Source: Sedimentisphaerales bacterium
GTDB lineage: Bacteria > Planctomycetota > Phycisphaerae > Sedimentisphaerales > SM23-30
Reading direction: 5' to 3'
Length of the DNA stretch: 64,000 nucleotides
NCBI GenBank assembly: GCA_028281535.1
Contig: JANQJS010000002.1
Coordinates: 157,430 to 221,429 of the forward strand
Below, piece after piece: positions 25,138 to 33,767 of this stretch (its first letter is position 1; each line of letters starts with the position of its first letter). The notes beneath the pieces are model-generated. The model saw nothing but the letters and a program-made list of their open reading frames with translations. It did not search any database and had not been told where the DNA came from. The position numbers and the translations under genes were made by a program.

Positions 25138-26023
25138 GACATTTATATATGCCTTTTTATTTGGTACTTCTTATAGTATTGAAAGTTATAGATTTACCAG
25201 CTATTTAATATTTATGCTTTTCAATCAAACTTACATATCAGATTCATATCCAATAATTCTTCACAAGCAATTTGCCACTAAATGTTTGCAAAGTACAAGT
25301 TGGCGTTATCTAGATGTAGGTTACTCATTCACATTTACGTTCAGTTCAATTCTAGAGACTAAAACCAAGTTGATTGAAATTAATAAATTATAAGGTGTCC
25401 CAGCATTACTTCTCTAAATTAAGTTGAAATCACTGTAATTTAGATAATTTTTCCAAGTATTGTATGCTGCGATATACTGTAAACTAAAGCAAAGTGTAGT
25501 AACATGCATCTATGGAAGTAAAAGAAATAGATGCTTTAACCTGTCTTTTGCAACGCATACCAATCGTGCAAGGTGTTTGATTGTAAAAGTTTATAAGTTG
25601 TGGCTTGGTGGCATTGCCTTGCCTTGATGTTATTAAATTTTAAATTGATATATAGTTTGAGAAAACAATATGTCAAAAGAGTATTAGATCAAACTTGATT
25701 GCAAACTAATGTAAAGTCAGTATATTCCTTGATTTACTACGAAAAAGGCTTTGAATGTTTTGATGATGTTTATAAAGCTTATTACTAATCTGCACCATTA
25801 ATATTGCGTAAATATGCTTAACTTATTAAGCTAACGGAATTGTAGGCGATATTCAAATTTTTGGGAAAAATATAATTCAAATTTAAATGCATTCTATTTT
25901 TAGGGTCTTTAGTTTAAAAATATAAGATTTAGTAGGTTAATAGATTTTACATATTTATCACATGTGGTTTAAGATTCGTTACCGTTAAAGCATGCTTATT
26001 TTTTTGGGAGGATTAGTTTTGTT
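25138..26023. other. 886 bp without a convincing gene
   Basis: Strongly AT-rich sequence between the internal integrase fragment and the phosphoesterase fusion gene. Short frames exist but have no ribosome sites or recognisable products. The last 50 bases contain GGGAGG, 12 bases before the ATG at 26024, and presumably the promoter of the right-hand operon. This could also hide decayed coding sequence or a non-coding RNA. Confidence 0.5.
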
Positions 26024-28735
26024 ATGGAAGTTCAAAAAATAAAGATCCATCATCTTACTGATGTTCATATTGGCCCTCTACATTATAGCTATGAAAATAA
26101 ATTGAACATTGTTCCAGTTGAACATTTTGTAAATTTACCTAAGTACCGTGAATTTTTGTCAGAAATGCCATTAGATGATTTGCCTGACATTGTTGTAATT
26201 TCAGGCGATTTAACAAGCTATGCTTCTGATGATGAGTTTGATCTCGCAGTGAAATGGATAAGCGATCTTGTAGAAATTATGAAGAAAAAAAAATCTTCTT
26301 GGAGGGAGGCAGAAAGAAATTCGCCCTATATATTTATTGTTCCAGGTAATCATGATTTAGACTGGAGCGAAGATTCGTATGCTACCAAAATTAAACGATA
26401 TTGTCGAAGTTCGGATATACTTTGTAATGAGAATAATGTGCTTTCGGCTTGTTATGGGGCTCATAAAAACAACCCTGTTTATTATGACTTTAGCTCTTTA
26501 AATATTTTCTTCTATTTATTCAATAGCACGCCATTAGGGGGCACAGATGAACCCGTAATCAAAGAGGTTATTGAAGAAATTAATGATAAAATAATTAATG
26601 CTTATCATGATACGTTGAACGCAAAAAATGAAGAGATTATTAAAGCGGTTAACAGGTTAAACAAGTATGTTAAACAAGATCCAGGCTATGTGAGTAAAGA
26701 TAGTCTTAAAGAAATGGAAAATGTGTTGAGGAGTATTCCAAAAGAAAGAATAAAAATAGGTGTTATGCATCACAACTTAACAAGTGTTCCATCTGATGAT
26801 GTTGAAATATTTGACACTATTGTTAATGCTGGCATAGTTAAAGATTATTTAATAAGAAACGAATTTGATATTGTGCTTAATGGGCACCGACATTTTTGGC
26901 ATGCTGTACGAGAAATTCATTTGGCGCATCCTAAAAACAAACAAGGACTTTTAATTGTAAGTGGCGACACCTTTGGCTGTAGATCTGAAGCACCTTATAA
27001 TGAAATATCTATTTCTTCACCAATAGAAGCACATCGACGGGGTAAACCATCTGCTTTGTTAACTATAAAAAAAGTTAATTATGTAACAAATCATTATACT
27101 GCTGAAAATGTTCCATCTGTCCAAGAAGCTGTAGACAAAAGTCTTTATGATGAAATATTTACAATTATGAAGAGTTTTTGCTCTGAGTATGACCATGGCT
27201 CTGCGAGCCGTGATGAACTAATATCAAAATGCAAAGATCATATTGAACGAACACATGGAATTTGGTCGGATAGATTAGATTGGAGTGATAAAACACAATG
27301 GATTCGTGATTTTCATATTCAATTGTATAATTATGGTTATATATTTGCTACTGATATATTCAAAAGGTCTTCTCTTAGAAATGCCCGTTATTATCTTTAC
27401 TTGTTGGAGCAAATAAATGAACGCCTAAAAAGAATTGTTGCAGGAGAAAATAATGACAAAACATTGTATTATACATCTAATGTGTATGATGCGATTATTC
27501 GAACTGGTTGGAGACCTAATGGGCATATTTGGAAAGATTATAATATATCTAAAGGTGAACTAAACAAATGTGATTTACAAATTGTCAGAATTTTAGTGCG
27601 TCCCACAGATTTGCCTTCATATGAGAAAAGCATGTTAAAAGTATTAGACTTTATTCATCAAATATGTGGGATTCCACTGTTTGTTTTAAATATAGAAACT
27701 ATCGATAAAAAAGTTATTAAAGATTATGCTTGTGGTTATGATCACGATGGTGAACCACTAAAGTGTTATGAATATGATGAAGCAAATAGTACTGTAGAGG
27801 AAGTTGACATTAGTCCTCAGGGTCGAAGAAGAGATCAGATGAAAGATGTAGGAGATGTCGTATTATCTAATAAAAAACTAAAAACAGTTGAGCAGTTTTT
27901 GCAAGGTGACCATTATCCTGTTTTAATGGGAGAAGCTCGCGACATAAAAGATATCGCACTGAGTTATGACAATACAAGGTTTGCTAGTAAGCGGATCATT
28001 GATATTATTTTGAAACATATAAAATCTAAGCCTAATAATATTGGTATTGATGTTGGGTGCGGAACAGGAAACTACACAATGCCTTTTGCTGAACATTTTA
28101 GTGATTTGTATGGCGTAGATATCTGCAAAGAAATGATTGACCAGGCACGCTCAAAAAACAAAGAAATTAATTGGGTTGTTCATGATGCTATGCTTTTGGA
28201 TGAGAAGAGGGGGTGGAAAAATCGCTTTGATGCTTTGTGGTCTGTTTCAACGCTGCATTATTTATTAGGGCTTAATCAAAAGTATTTTATGGAACAAGCT
28301 TACTATATTTTAAAACCTGGCGGGGTTGCTGTGATTGAAACAACTTTTAGAGAGCAATTAAATCCCTTTTGGTTTTTTAGGTATTTTCCATCAATGCACA
28401 AAAGATATTATTATGCTTGCTTAAAAAAAGATCAATATAAGGTGTGGGCGAATGAAATAGGATTTAGTGATTGTGAATTTGATGTAATGATTACTAAAAA
28501 AGAAGAAGAAAGTGTACTACAACTTGCTTGTCAAAATCCGAAAATACTACTGGATGATAATATTACTGATAATTTGCCTGTTTTCAAGTTTCTAGATTGG
28601 GAAGAAATCAAATCTGGACAAGCAAGTCTGGAGAAAGATATTTTGAAGGGGAAAGGTATTGATGATGAAATAGTTTCATCTGAAGAATGCATGAAAAAAG
28701 AAGGTAGCAATGGGTTTATCATACTTAAAAAATAA
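26024..28735 (+). CDS. Calcineurin-like phosphoesterase fused to a SAM methyltransferase
   Basis: A 903-residue cytoplasmic protein with no signal peptide. Residues 1-365 form a calcineurin-like metallophosphoesterase with all five metal motifs: LTDVHIG (Asp13, His15), ISGDLTS (about 60), PGNHDLDWS (about 108), MHHNLTS (about 248) and NGHRHFWHA (about 287). Residues about 380-640 form a middle region I cannot assign, including the segments WRPNGHIWKDYNISKGELN and LQIVRILVRPT. Residues about 665-790 are a class I methyltransferase (IGIDVGCGTGNYTMPFAEH, YGVDICKEMIDQA, LKPGGVAVIETTF). I know of no described family with this order. It starts an operon-like run with five Liv-type transporter genes. 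The substrate could be a nucleotide or small phosphoester that is also methylated; this is inference. Confidence 0.85.
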   Translation: MEVQKIKIHHLTDVHIGPLHYSYENKLNIVPVEHFVNLPKYREFLSEMPLDDLPDIVVISGDLTSYASDDEFDLAVKWISDLVEIMKKKKSSWREAERNSPYIFIVPGNHDLDWSEDSYATKIKRYCRSSDILCNENNVLSACYGAHKNNPVYYDFSSLNIFFYLFNSTPLGGTDEPVIKEVIEEINDKIINAYHDTLNAKNEEIIKAVNRLNKYVKQDPGYVSKDSLKEMENVLRSIPKERIKIGVMHHNLTSVPSDDVEIFDTIVNAGIVKDYLIRNEFDIVLNGHRHFWHAVREIHLAHPKNKQGLLIVSGDTFGCRSEAPYNEISISSPIEAHRRGKPSALLTIKKVNYVTNHYTAENVPSVQEAVDKSLYDEIFTIMKSFCSEYDHGSASRDELISKCKDHIERTHGIWSDRLDWSDKTQWIRDFHIQLYNYGYIFATDIFKRSSLRNARYYLYLLEQINERLKRIVAGENNDKTLYYTSNVYDAIIRTGWRPNGHIWKDYNISKGELNKCDLQIVRILVRPTDLPSYEKSMLKVLDFIHQICGIPLFVLNIETIDKKVIKDYACGYDHDGEPLKCYEYDEANSTVEEVDISPQGRRRDQMKDVGDVVLSNKKLKTVEQFLQGDHYPVLMGEARDIKDIALSYDNTRFASKRIIDIILKHIKSKPNNIGIDVGCGTGNYTMPFAEHFSDLYGVDICKEMIDQARSKNKEINWVVHDAMLLDEKRGWKNRFDALWSVSTLHYLLGLNQKYFMEQAYYILKPGGVAVIETTFREQLNPFWFFRYFPSMHKRYYYACLKKDQYKVWANEIGFSDCEFDVMITKKEEESVLQLACQNPKILLDDNITDNLPVFKFLDWEEIKSGQASLEKDILKGKGIDDEIVSSEECMKKEGSNGFIILKK

Positions 28736-28792
28736 ATATAACAAATTATGTATTTAAATAACTAGAATGATGTGGGAAATATAGGAAAAAAA

Positions 28793-29932
28793 ATGAATAA
28801 AAAAATACTATTGATAGTCTTGCTGGCACTAGTTTTTATTATATCAACTTTTATTTTTCTTGATAGAAATAGTACTAAAGATCATACATTAACGATAGGA
28901 TGTATTTCTATTTTTAGTGGGGAAATTGCCACTTATGGCAAGGAAACTAAGCAAGGGATCGCTCTTGCTTTGGATGAAATCAATAATAGTAATATTCTTC
29001 AGGGAAAAGAGCTGGCTGTGCAATACGAGGACAGTCAATTTGATGCAAAAATGGGTGTTCAAGCAATTAATAAATTAATATTGGTTGATAAAGTCCCAAT
29101 TATTTTGGGAGCTTTTAGTTCTAGAGTGACACTTGCAATAGCGCCAATAGCGGAAAAATATGAAACGGTATTAATGTCTGCTAGTGCGACAGCTGATTCT
29201 ATAAAAAACTCTGGAGATTACATTTTTCGAATAGTTCCTCCAAATAAGGTACAAGGAGAAGTAGCGGCATTTTTTGCTCGAGAGAATCTTAAAGCGAAAA
29301 AGGCTGCTGTGTATTATGTTAATGATGAATATGGCCAAGGTTTATCCAAGGAGTTTACAAATATATTTACAATGAATGGTGGGAAAGTGTTATTTTCAGA
29401 AGGATTTAGTTTGGGTCAAAAAGATTTTCGTACAACATTACAAAAAATTAAAAAACTAGAAGTTGACATATTATACTTTCCTGGGCAGGCAATAGAAATC
29501 GGGTTGATTTTAAAACAATCAAAAGAGATTGGGCTGAATACGATATTTGTTGGTGCAGATGGCTCATATTCGCCAGATTTAATAAAAATTGCTAGCGATG
29601 CTGCCTCAGGCGCATATTTTACACTGATGTCAATGGGGTTTGGTGTAAGTGATGATATGATCAAACAATTTAATGATTCTTTTAAGAAAAAATATAATGA
29701 AGAACCAACAGTATATGCAGCATATGCGTATGATGCAATGAAAATCATTGGCCAAGTTATCTCGAAAAATAATTTTGATGCGAAGGATATCAAAAAAGGA
29801 TTATATGACCTAGAAGAATATATTGGTGTTACAGGTTTAACGAAGTTTGATCAACATGGTGAAGTTGACAAAAATTATTATGTATATGAAATCAAAGATA
29901 ACAAGTTTATACTTTCAAATAAGCAATTTTAA
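28793..29932 (+). CDS. livJ: Periplasmic substrate-binding protein, branched-chain amino-acid type
   Basis: About 379 residues. An N-terminal signal or membrane anchor (KKILLIVLLALVFIISTFIF) is followed by a type I periplasmic binding fold of the Peripla_BP_6 group: IGCISIFSGEIATYGKE, GIALALDEIN, PIILGAFSSRVTLAIAP, and DGSYSPDLIKIA. The ligand-contact serine region reads ASATADS. AGGA lies seven bases before ATG 28793; a GTG at 28772 would lengthen it slightly. It is the receptor of the four transporter genes that follow. The family binds Leu/Ile/Val, urea, amides and other small polar molecules, so the ligand cannot be stated. No lipobox is seen. Confidence 0.88.
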   Translation: MNKKILLIVLLALVFIISTFIFLDRNSTKDHTLTIGCISIFSGEIATYGKETKQGIALALDEINNSNILQGKELAVQYEDSQFDAKMGVQAINKLILVDKVPIILGAFSSRVTLAIAPIAEKYETVLMSASATADSIKNSGDYIFRIVPPNKVQGEVAAFFARENLKAKKAAVYYVNDEYGQGLSKEFTNIFTMNGGKVLFSEGFSLGQKDFRTTLQKIKKLEVDILYFPGQAIEIGLILKQSKEIGLNTIFVGADGSYSPDLIKIASDAASGAYFTLMSMGFGVSDDMIKQFNDSFKKKYNEEPTVYAAYAYDAMKIIGQVISKNNFDAKDIKKGLYDLEEYIGVTGLTKFDQHGEVDKNYYVYEIKDNKFILSNKQF

Positions 29933-29975
29933 ACGCCCTAAATATGCGTTTAACTTTTATTTTTAATGGATATAT

Positions 29976-30833
29976 ATGAGTCAGATATTTGTAAATACGT
30001 TAATATCAGCCTCGTTTTTTATCGTAATTGGTTTAGCTTTATCTTTAATTTATCGTGCGGTAAAGTTTTTTGATATGTCGTTGGCCGGTATTTTTGTGGC
30101 AGGGCCATATTGTATGCTTTTTTTTTATAATTCTTTATGTATTCCATTATTTTTTGCATTAATATTTAGTTGTTTGCTTAGTAGTATTATCTACTACGTC
30201 ATTTATTTTGCAATATATAAACGGTTTGAACATAATGCCCATTCTCCACTAAGTTTACTTTTAGCCTCATTTGGTATTTATATTATATTGCAAAATGTAA
30301 TTTCTATTATTTTTGGAGATCGCATTATGACAATTCGAAATATACATATACAGGAGGGGATACTCCTTGGAGGCGCAATGTTGACACCGATACAATTGAT
30401 TGCGATATTATATTCAATAATTTTTGTGTTTATAGTTTTGATAATTATGCATAAGACAAAATATGGCTTATGCTTGCGAACTATTGGCGAGAATTTTCCA
30501 TTGGCTCAATCCCTTGGAGTTTCAGTGAAAAAAACAATTGTAATCACTTATCTTACGGTAGGTATTTTTGTTTCTTTGCTTGGTATTATTTACGCTTATG
30601 ATGTTGACATAGTTCCCACTATGGGAATGAATATTATTATGATGGGTATAATAGTTATGATAATAGGTGGTAATGGTATCATGAAAATTATAATTGCAGG
30701 AATCATACTCAGCTTGGCTATAAATTTAGGGGCATGGTATATTGGTTCTGAATGGAAAGAAGTAATTGCTTTTGCTATTTTGCTTTTTTATTTGCTTATG
30801 CAACCGCGTGCATCACACAAAGCAGTAAATTAA
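29976..30833 (+). CDS. livH: Liv-type ABC permease, LivH subunit
   Basis: A 285-residue permease with eight or so helices. It has the LivH features: GLALSLIYRAVKFFDMSLAG near the start (the usual GL.ygl.g...n..hG region, somewhat diverged), KTKYGLCLRTIGENFPLAQSLGV as the coupling loop, and MGMNIIMMGIIVMIIGGNG near the end. The diverged first motif may reflect an altered substrate. It is followed after six bases by the LivM subunit. Confidence 0.88.
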   Translation: MSQIFVNTLISASFFIVIGLALSLIYRAVKFFDMSLAGIFVAGPYCMLFFYNSLCIPLFFALIFSCLLSSIIYYVIYFAIYKRFEHNAHSPLSLLLASFGIYIILQNVISIIFGDRIMTIRNIHIQEGILLGGAMLTPIQLIAILYSIIFVFIVLIIMHKTKYGLCLRTIGENFPLAQSLGVSVKKTIVITYLTVGIFVSLLGIIYAYDVDIVPTMGMNIIMMGIIVMIIGGNGIMKIIIAGIILSLAINLGAWYIGSEWKEVIAFAILLFYLLMQPRASHKAVN

Positions 30834-30839
30834 AAGAAA

Positions 30840-31724
30840 ATGGATTACATTACGCATATATTAATAATCATAGGCATTTATGTTATTTTAGCTAAGTCGT
30901 TAAATTTGATTATGGGTTTTTCTGGTCTCATATCTGTTGCTCATTCTGCTTTTTATGGAATTGGAGCTTATGTTTCAGCTCTCATGACCTTGAAATATGA
31001 AAGCAGTTTTTTTGTTACTCTTCTTTGTGTTATTGTGATAAATTCTTTGTTAGGAATAATTCTTATAATTCCTTCATTTAAAGTTGAAAAGCAATATTTT
31101 CTATTTATTACTTTTGCATTTCAGGTGATTGTTTTTAATACTTTGAATAATTGGATTGAATTGACCGGAGGAGCAATGGGAATTTCAGGGATACCTCCAC
31201 TAGTGTTAATAAATTGGAAAATTTTATCGCGTTATGAATATTTATTATTAATAGGTGTTTTTGTTTTTATAATCTGCTTGGTTTGCGGTCTTATTGTTAA
31301 ATCACCGTTTAATCGTGTCTTAAAAGCTATTAGAGAAGATGAAGTATTAGCTTTAACATTGGGGAAAAATATTATTATTTATAAAATGACTATTTTTGCC
31401 ATTGGATCAAGTATTGCGGGTATTGCGGGTATATTATATGCTCATTACATAAGTTTTATAGATCCTGGAAGTTTTACAGTAATGGAATCGATTTTTATAA
31501 TTTCAATTGTTATTATAGGAGGAGCGGGGAGTTATTGGGGGCCTGTGCTTGGAGCCATTTTATTAGTTCTTTTTCCGGAAATTCTTCGTTTTATAGGGTT
31601 TCCTAGTTCAATAGCTGCTAATCTTAGGCAAATATTATATGGAGTTTTACTAGTCACGTTTATTATGTGGAAACCACAAGGTTTAATTGGTAGCTATAAA
31701 TTTTTTTTAAGAAATGCTAAATAA
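30840..31724 (+). CDS. livM: Liv-type ABC permease, LivM subunit
   Basis: A 294-residue permease with about eight helices. AKSLNLIMGFSGLISVAHSA is the LivM signature, followed by GIGAYVSALMTLKY, the coupling loop SPFNRVLKAIREDEVLALTLGKN, and the C-terminal IIGGAGSYWGPVLGAILL. The stop codon overlaps the LivG start (TAATG). All family landmarks are intact. Confidence 0.92.
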   Translation: MDYITHILIIIGIYVILAKSLNLIMGFSGLISVAHSAFYGIGAYVSALMTLKYESSFFVTLLCVIVINSLLGIILIIPSFKVEKQYFLFITFAFQVIVFNTLNNWIELTGGAMGISGIPPLVLINWKILSRYEYLLLIGVFVFIICLVCGLIVKSPFNRVLKAIREDEVLALTLGKNIIIYKMTIFAIGSSIAGIAGILYAHYISFIDPGSFTVMESIFIISIVIIGGAGSYWGPVLGAILLVLFPEILRFIGFPSSIAANLRQILYGVLLVTFIMWKPQGLIGSYKFFLRNAK

Positions 31725-32482
31725 TGAATTTACAATGGCTCCAAGTGTGTGATCTTAATAAGCATTATAATGGTATTATAGCGCTTGAAGATTTTTCTTT
31801 CCAATTGAAAAGAAGTGAGATAGTTGGATTAATAGGCCCAAATGGAGCAGGCAAGACTACTTTGTTTAATGTTTTAAATGGTTTTGTTCCTGCTGATAGT
31901 GGGCAGATATTCTTTAATAACATTGAGTTGCATAAAAAATCAGCATATAAAATTGCGAATTTGGGTGTGGCAAGAACGTTTCAAGATTTGCGTCTTATTT
32001 ATCAGATAAGTGTTTTGGAGAATATATTGCTTTCTTTTAGAAATCAGCCGGGCGAGAATCTGGTAAATACTTTTTTCAGGTCTGGTTTATGTAAAAAGGC
32101 TGAAGCGAAAAACAGAGATTTTGCCTGTGTAACACTTAAGAAAGTAAATCTTATAGATAAAGCGAATCATTTAACCTCTGATCTATCCTATGGTCAACAG
32201 AAACTTTTGAGCTTGATCTGTTGTTTAGTTTCAGGTGCGGAGCTATTGCTTTTGGATGAGCCTGTGGCGGGGATAGCACCTGAAATGACAGAGAAAATAT
32301 TGTCCATCATTAAGGAGCTTCCCAAGCAAAACAAGTCCGTTATTATCATCGAACATAATATGGATGTTATAACTCAAGTATGTCATCGTGTCATATTTAT
32401 GGAATCAGGGAAAAAGATTTGTGAAGGGACTCCACAGCAAGTTCATAGTAATCCTGAGGTTATCGAGTCATATATTAACTAG
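31724..32482 (+). CDS. livG: Liv-type ABC ATPase, LivG subunit
   Basis: A 252-residue ATPase. Walker A is GPNGAGKTTLFN, the LivG-specific ARTFQDLRLI follows, the signature is LSYGQQKLL, and Walker B is LLLLDEPVAGIAPEM (LivG-type). IIIEHNMDVI carries the switch His. It pairs with the LivF subunit downstream to power the LivHM channel. Intact throughout. Confidence 0.94.
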   Translation: MNLQWLQVCDLNKHYNGIIALEDFSFQLKRSEIVGLIGPNGAGKTTLFNVLNGFVPADSGQIFFNNIELHKKSAYKIANLGVARTFQDLRLIYQISVLENILLSFRNQPGENLVNTFFRSGLCKKAEAKNRDFACVTLKKVNLIDKANHLTSDLSYGQQKLLSLICCLVSGAELLLLDEPVAGIAPEMTEKILSIIKELPKQNKSVIIIEHNMDVITQVCHRVIFMESGKKICEGTPQQVHSNPEVIESYIN

Positions 32483-32487
32483 ATACT

Positions 32488-33186
32488 ATGCTTAAAATCA
32501 GAGATCTACATACTGGTTATGGCAAGAAGCCTGTTCTTTTTGGCTTATCTCTTGAAGTTAACCAAGGTGAAATTGTTTCTATCATTGGCCCCAATGGTGC
32601 AGGGAAATCTACGGTGTTAAAAGTGATATGCGGACTTATTCCTACTTGGGAAGGGAGTCTTTCTTTTAATGATGAAAATATTAATGGGTTTACTCCTGCA
32701 GAGAATATCAAACGTGGAATTACGTTTTGCCCACAAGGCAATAGAGTTTTTGATGAACTTTCGGTTAGTGAAAACCTTCAGGTTGGTGGCTTACATTTAA
32801 AAAAGGATGAATTTGCTGCCAGACAAGATACTGTTTTTGAGCTATTTCCCATTTTAAAAGATCGCCTACGGCAAAATGCCGGGACGCTTAGCGGTGGTGA
32901 ACAACAGATGTTAGCGTTAGGACGAGCACTCATTACAAAACCTAGGTTGTTATTACTTGATGAGCCATCCTTGGGGCTTGCTCCTAATATCATTGCCACC
33001 GCATTCAAAAGAATATGCCAAGTGAATGAAGAAATGGGGATTACCATATTAATTGTTGAGCAAAAAGTACGTGAAGTTCTCAAGATTAGCCATAAGGTAT
33101 ATGGTGTCAAGCTTGGCAAGCTCGCTTTTAGCGGGTTGCCTGGTGAGCTATCACAGAGTGAAAAATTAAAGAAAATATTCTTGTGA
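32488..33186 (+). CDS. livF: Liv-type ABC ATPase, LivF subunit
   Basis: A 232-residue ATPase. Walker A is GPNGAGKSTVLK, PQGNRVFDELSVSENL is the LivF Q-loop region, the signature is LSGGEQQML, and Walker B is LLLLDEPSLGLAP. The C-terminus is slightly short. It completes the five-gene transporter, begins five bases after livG and is the last gene before the right end of the island. Confidence 0.94.
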   Translation: MLKIRDLHTGYGKKPVLFGLSLEVNQGEIVSIIGPNGAGKSTVLKVICGLIPTWEGSLSFNDENINGFTPAENIKRGITFCPQGNRVFDELSVSENLQVGGLHLKKDEFAARQDTVFELFPILKDRLRQNAGTLSGGEQQMLALGRALITKPRLLLLDEPSLGLAPNIIATAFKRICQVNEEMGITILIVEQKVREVLKISHKVYGVKLGKLAFSGLPGELSQSEKLKKIFL

Positions 33187-33254
33187 ATTGTGTGATGTAA
33201 ATTTAGTAAGTCCTGCTCGCCTTGCCCTTCGTTAACTAAATGCTATGTTAAATA

Positions 33255-33280
33255 CGTATCAGTGATACGAAATGGTACGC
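33255..33280. other. CGTATCA-type junction motif, right copy
   Basis: CGTATCA-G-TGATACG is a perfect palindrome (33255-33269), followed by TGGTACGC (33273-33280). The left junction has CGTATCAA-C-TTGATACG followed by TGGTACGC in the same order, so palindrome plus TGGTACGC is shared by both ends of the island. Confidence 0.6.
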
Positions 33281-33399
33281 AATCGGTGCAGTGGCATGCA
33301 AAATTGCAATGAAACCTTGTAATTGAATTATGCGGTATTATATTGGAAATTATGATGTTACAGTCGTTTGGCAAAAAGTGTTATTTTGAAAGATTCCTT

Positions 33400-33449
33400 C
33401 TGTTAACCGCTGGATTATTGGTTCGAGTTCAGTCTGGAGCTTTTCATAA
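33400..33449 (+). other. Right attachment site (attR): decayed tRNA-Asn 3' half
   Basis: From CTGTTAACCGCT through GGTTCGAG and the T-arm to GGAGCTTTT, this matches the 3' half of tRNA-Asn at 21553-21600. Differences are about five transitions and a two-base loss in the acceptor stem. It cannot form a functional tRNA end and is best read as the displaced original end. Confidence 0.78.
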
Positions 33450-33450
33450 C

Positions 33451-33478
33451 CCTGCTGGTTTTTCCGGCAGGTTTTTTT
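33451..33478 (+). terminator. Rho-independent terminator, probably the original tRNA-Asn terminator
   Basis: CCTGCTGG (33451-33458) and CCGGCAGG (33464-33471) form an eight-base stem (one G-T pair) with a T5 loop and a run of seven T. It lies directly after the displaced tRNA end, where the terminator of the uninterrupted tRNA gene would be. Confidence 0.9.
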
Positions 33479-33509
33479 ATGTCTACCTTTCTATTAATAA
33501 GAATATAAT

Positions 33510-33767
33510 ATGTCGTTACGGGAAGAAGAAATCGGGCAGGTCATTGAGCATTTCAAAAGACCTTCTTTCTATAAGCCTAAAGAAATATTAGAAGATCCCA
33601 GTATCGTACCAGATTCAAAAGGAATTTACGGTTGGTATTTCGATACTTTATTTCCGCCATATATGGTTTTCCTATTGATATTGATACTCACGGTTAGTAT
33701 ATTAAAGCAATTTAATAATTTGGTGTTGTTTACATTTGTAACATTGTTTCAAGAGGGAATCGTATGA
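33510..33767 (+). pseudogene. Broken GIY-YIG-type gene
   Basis: The product begins with IEHFKRPSFYKPKEIL and continues PSIVPDSKGIYGWYF, which is the GIY-type opening strand of a GIY-YIG nuclease-like family. After FPPYMV the frame runs into an unrelated hydrophobic tail. If the frame is shifted near the T-run at 33667-33670, the text becomes PIDIDTHG and then stops at 33695, as expected for a family member before its YIG motif. The YIG motif and the catalytic Arg and Glu are absent. I read it as a frameshifted and truncated remnant just outside the island. Confidence 0.65.

Larger units (their letters stand above)
21553..33449. mobile_element. Composite genomic island inserted at tRNA-Asn
   Basis: The segment is bounded by the tRNA-Asn 3' half on the left and a decayed copy of it on the right. 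It contains two integrase N-terminal fragments, three copies of a CGTATCA/TGATACG motif at its edges and middle, and cargo on both strands that is visibly more AT-rich than the flanks. No intact integrase remains, so it is probably immobile. The second integrase fragment at 25.0 kb divides it into a 3.4 kb left part (CHAT gene and partner) and an 8.4 kb right part (phosphoesterase-methyltransferase fusion and Liv transporter), which suggests two successive insertions at the same site. Confidence 0.78.
33187..33509. other. Right end of the island and junction region
   Basis: No gene. It contains the right-hand CGTATCA palindrome, a decayed tRNA-Asn 3' half and a rho-independent terminator, described separately. 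Confidence 0.7.

Noticed and set aside
25133..25393. 86-codon plus-strand frame after the second integrase fragment
   Set aside because: No ribosome site, overlaps the integrase relic and the junction motif, and the product has no recognisable features.
26024..33186. Reading the Liv genes as a known defence system
   Set aside because: All transporter motifs are those of ordinary Liv importers; a defence role would be speculation, so it is reported only as a possibility.
33343..33591. 82-codon frame running through attR and the terminator
   Set aside because: It crosses the tRNA remnant and a rho-independent terminator, so coding is very unlikely.
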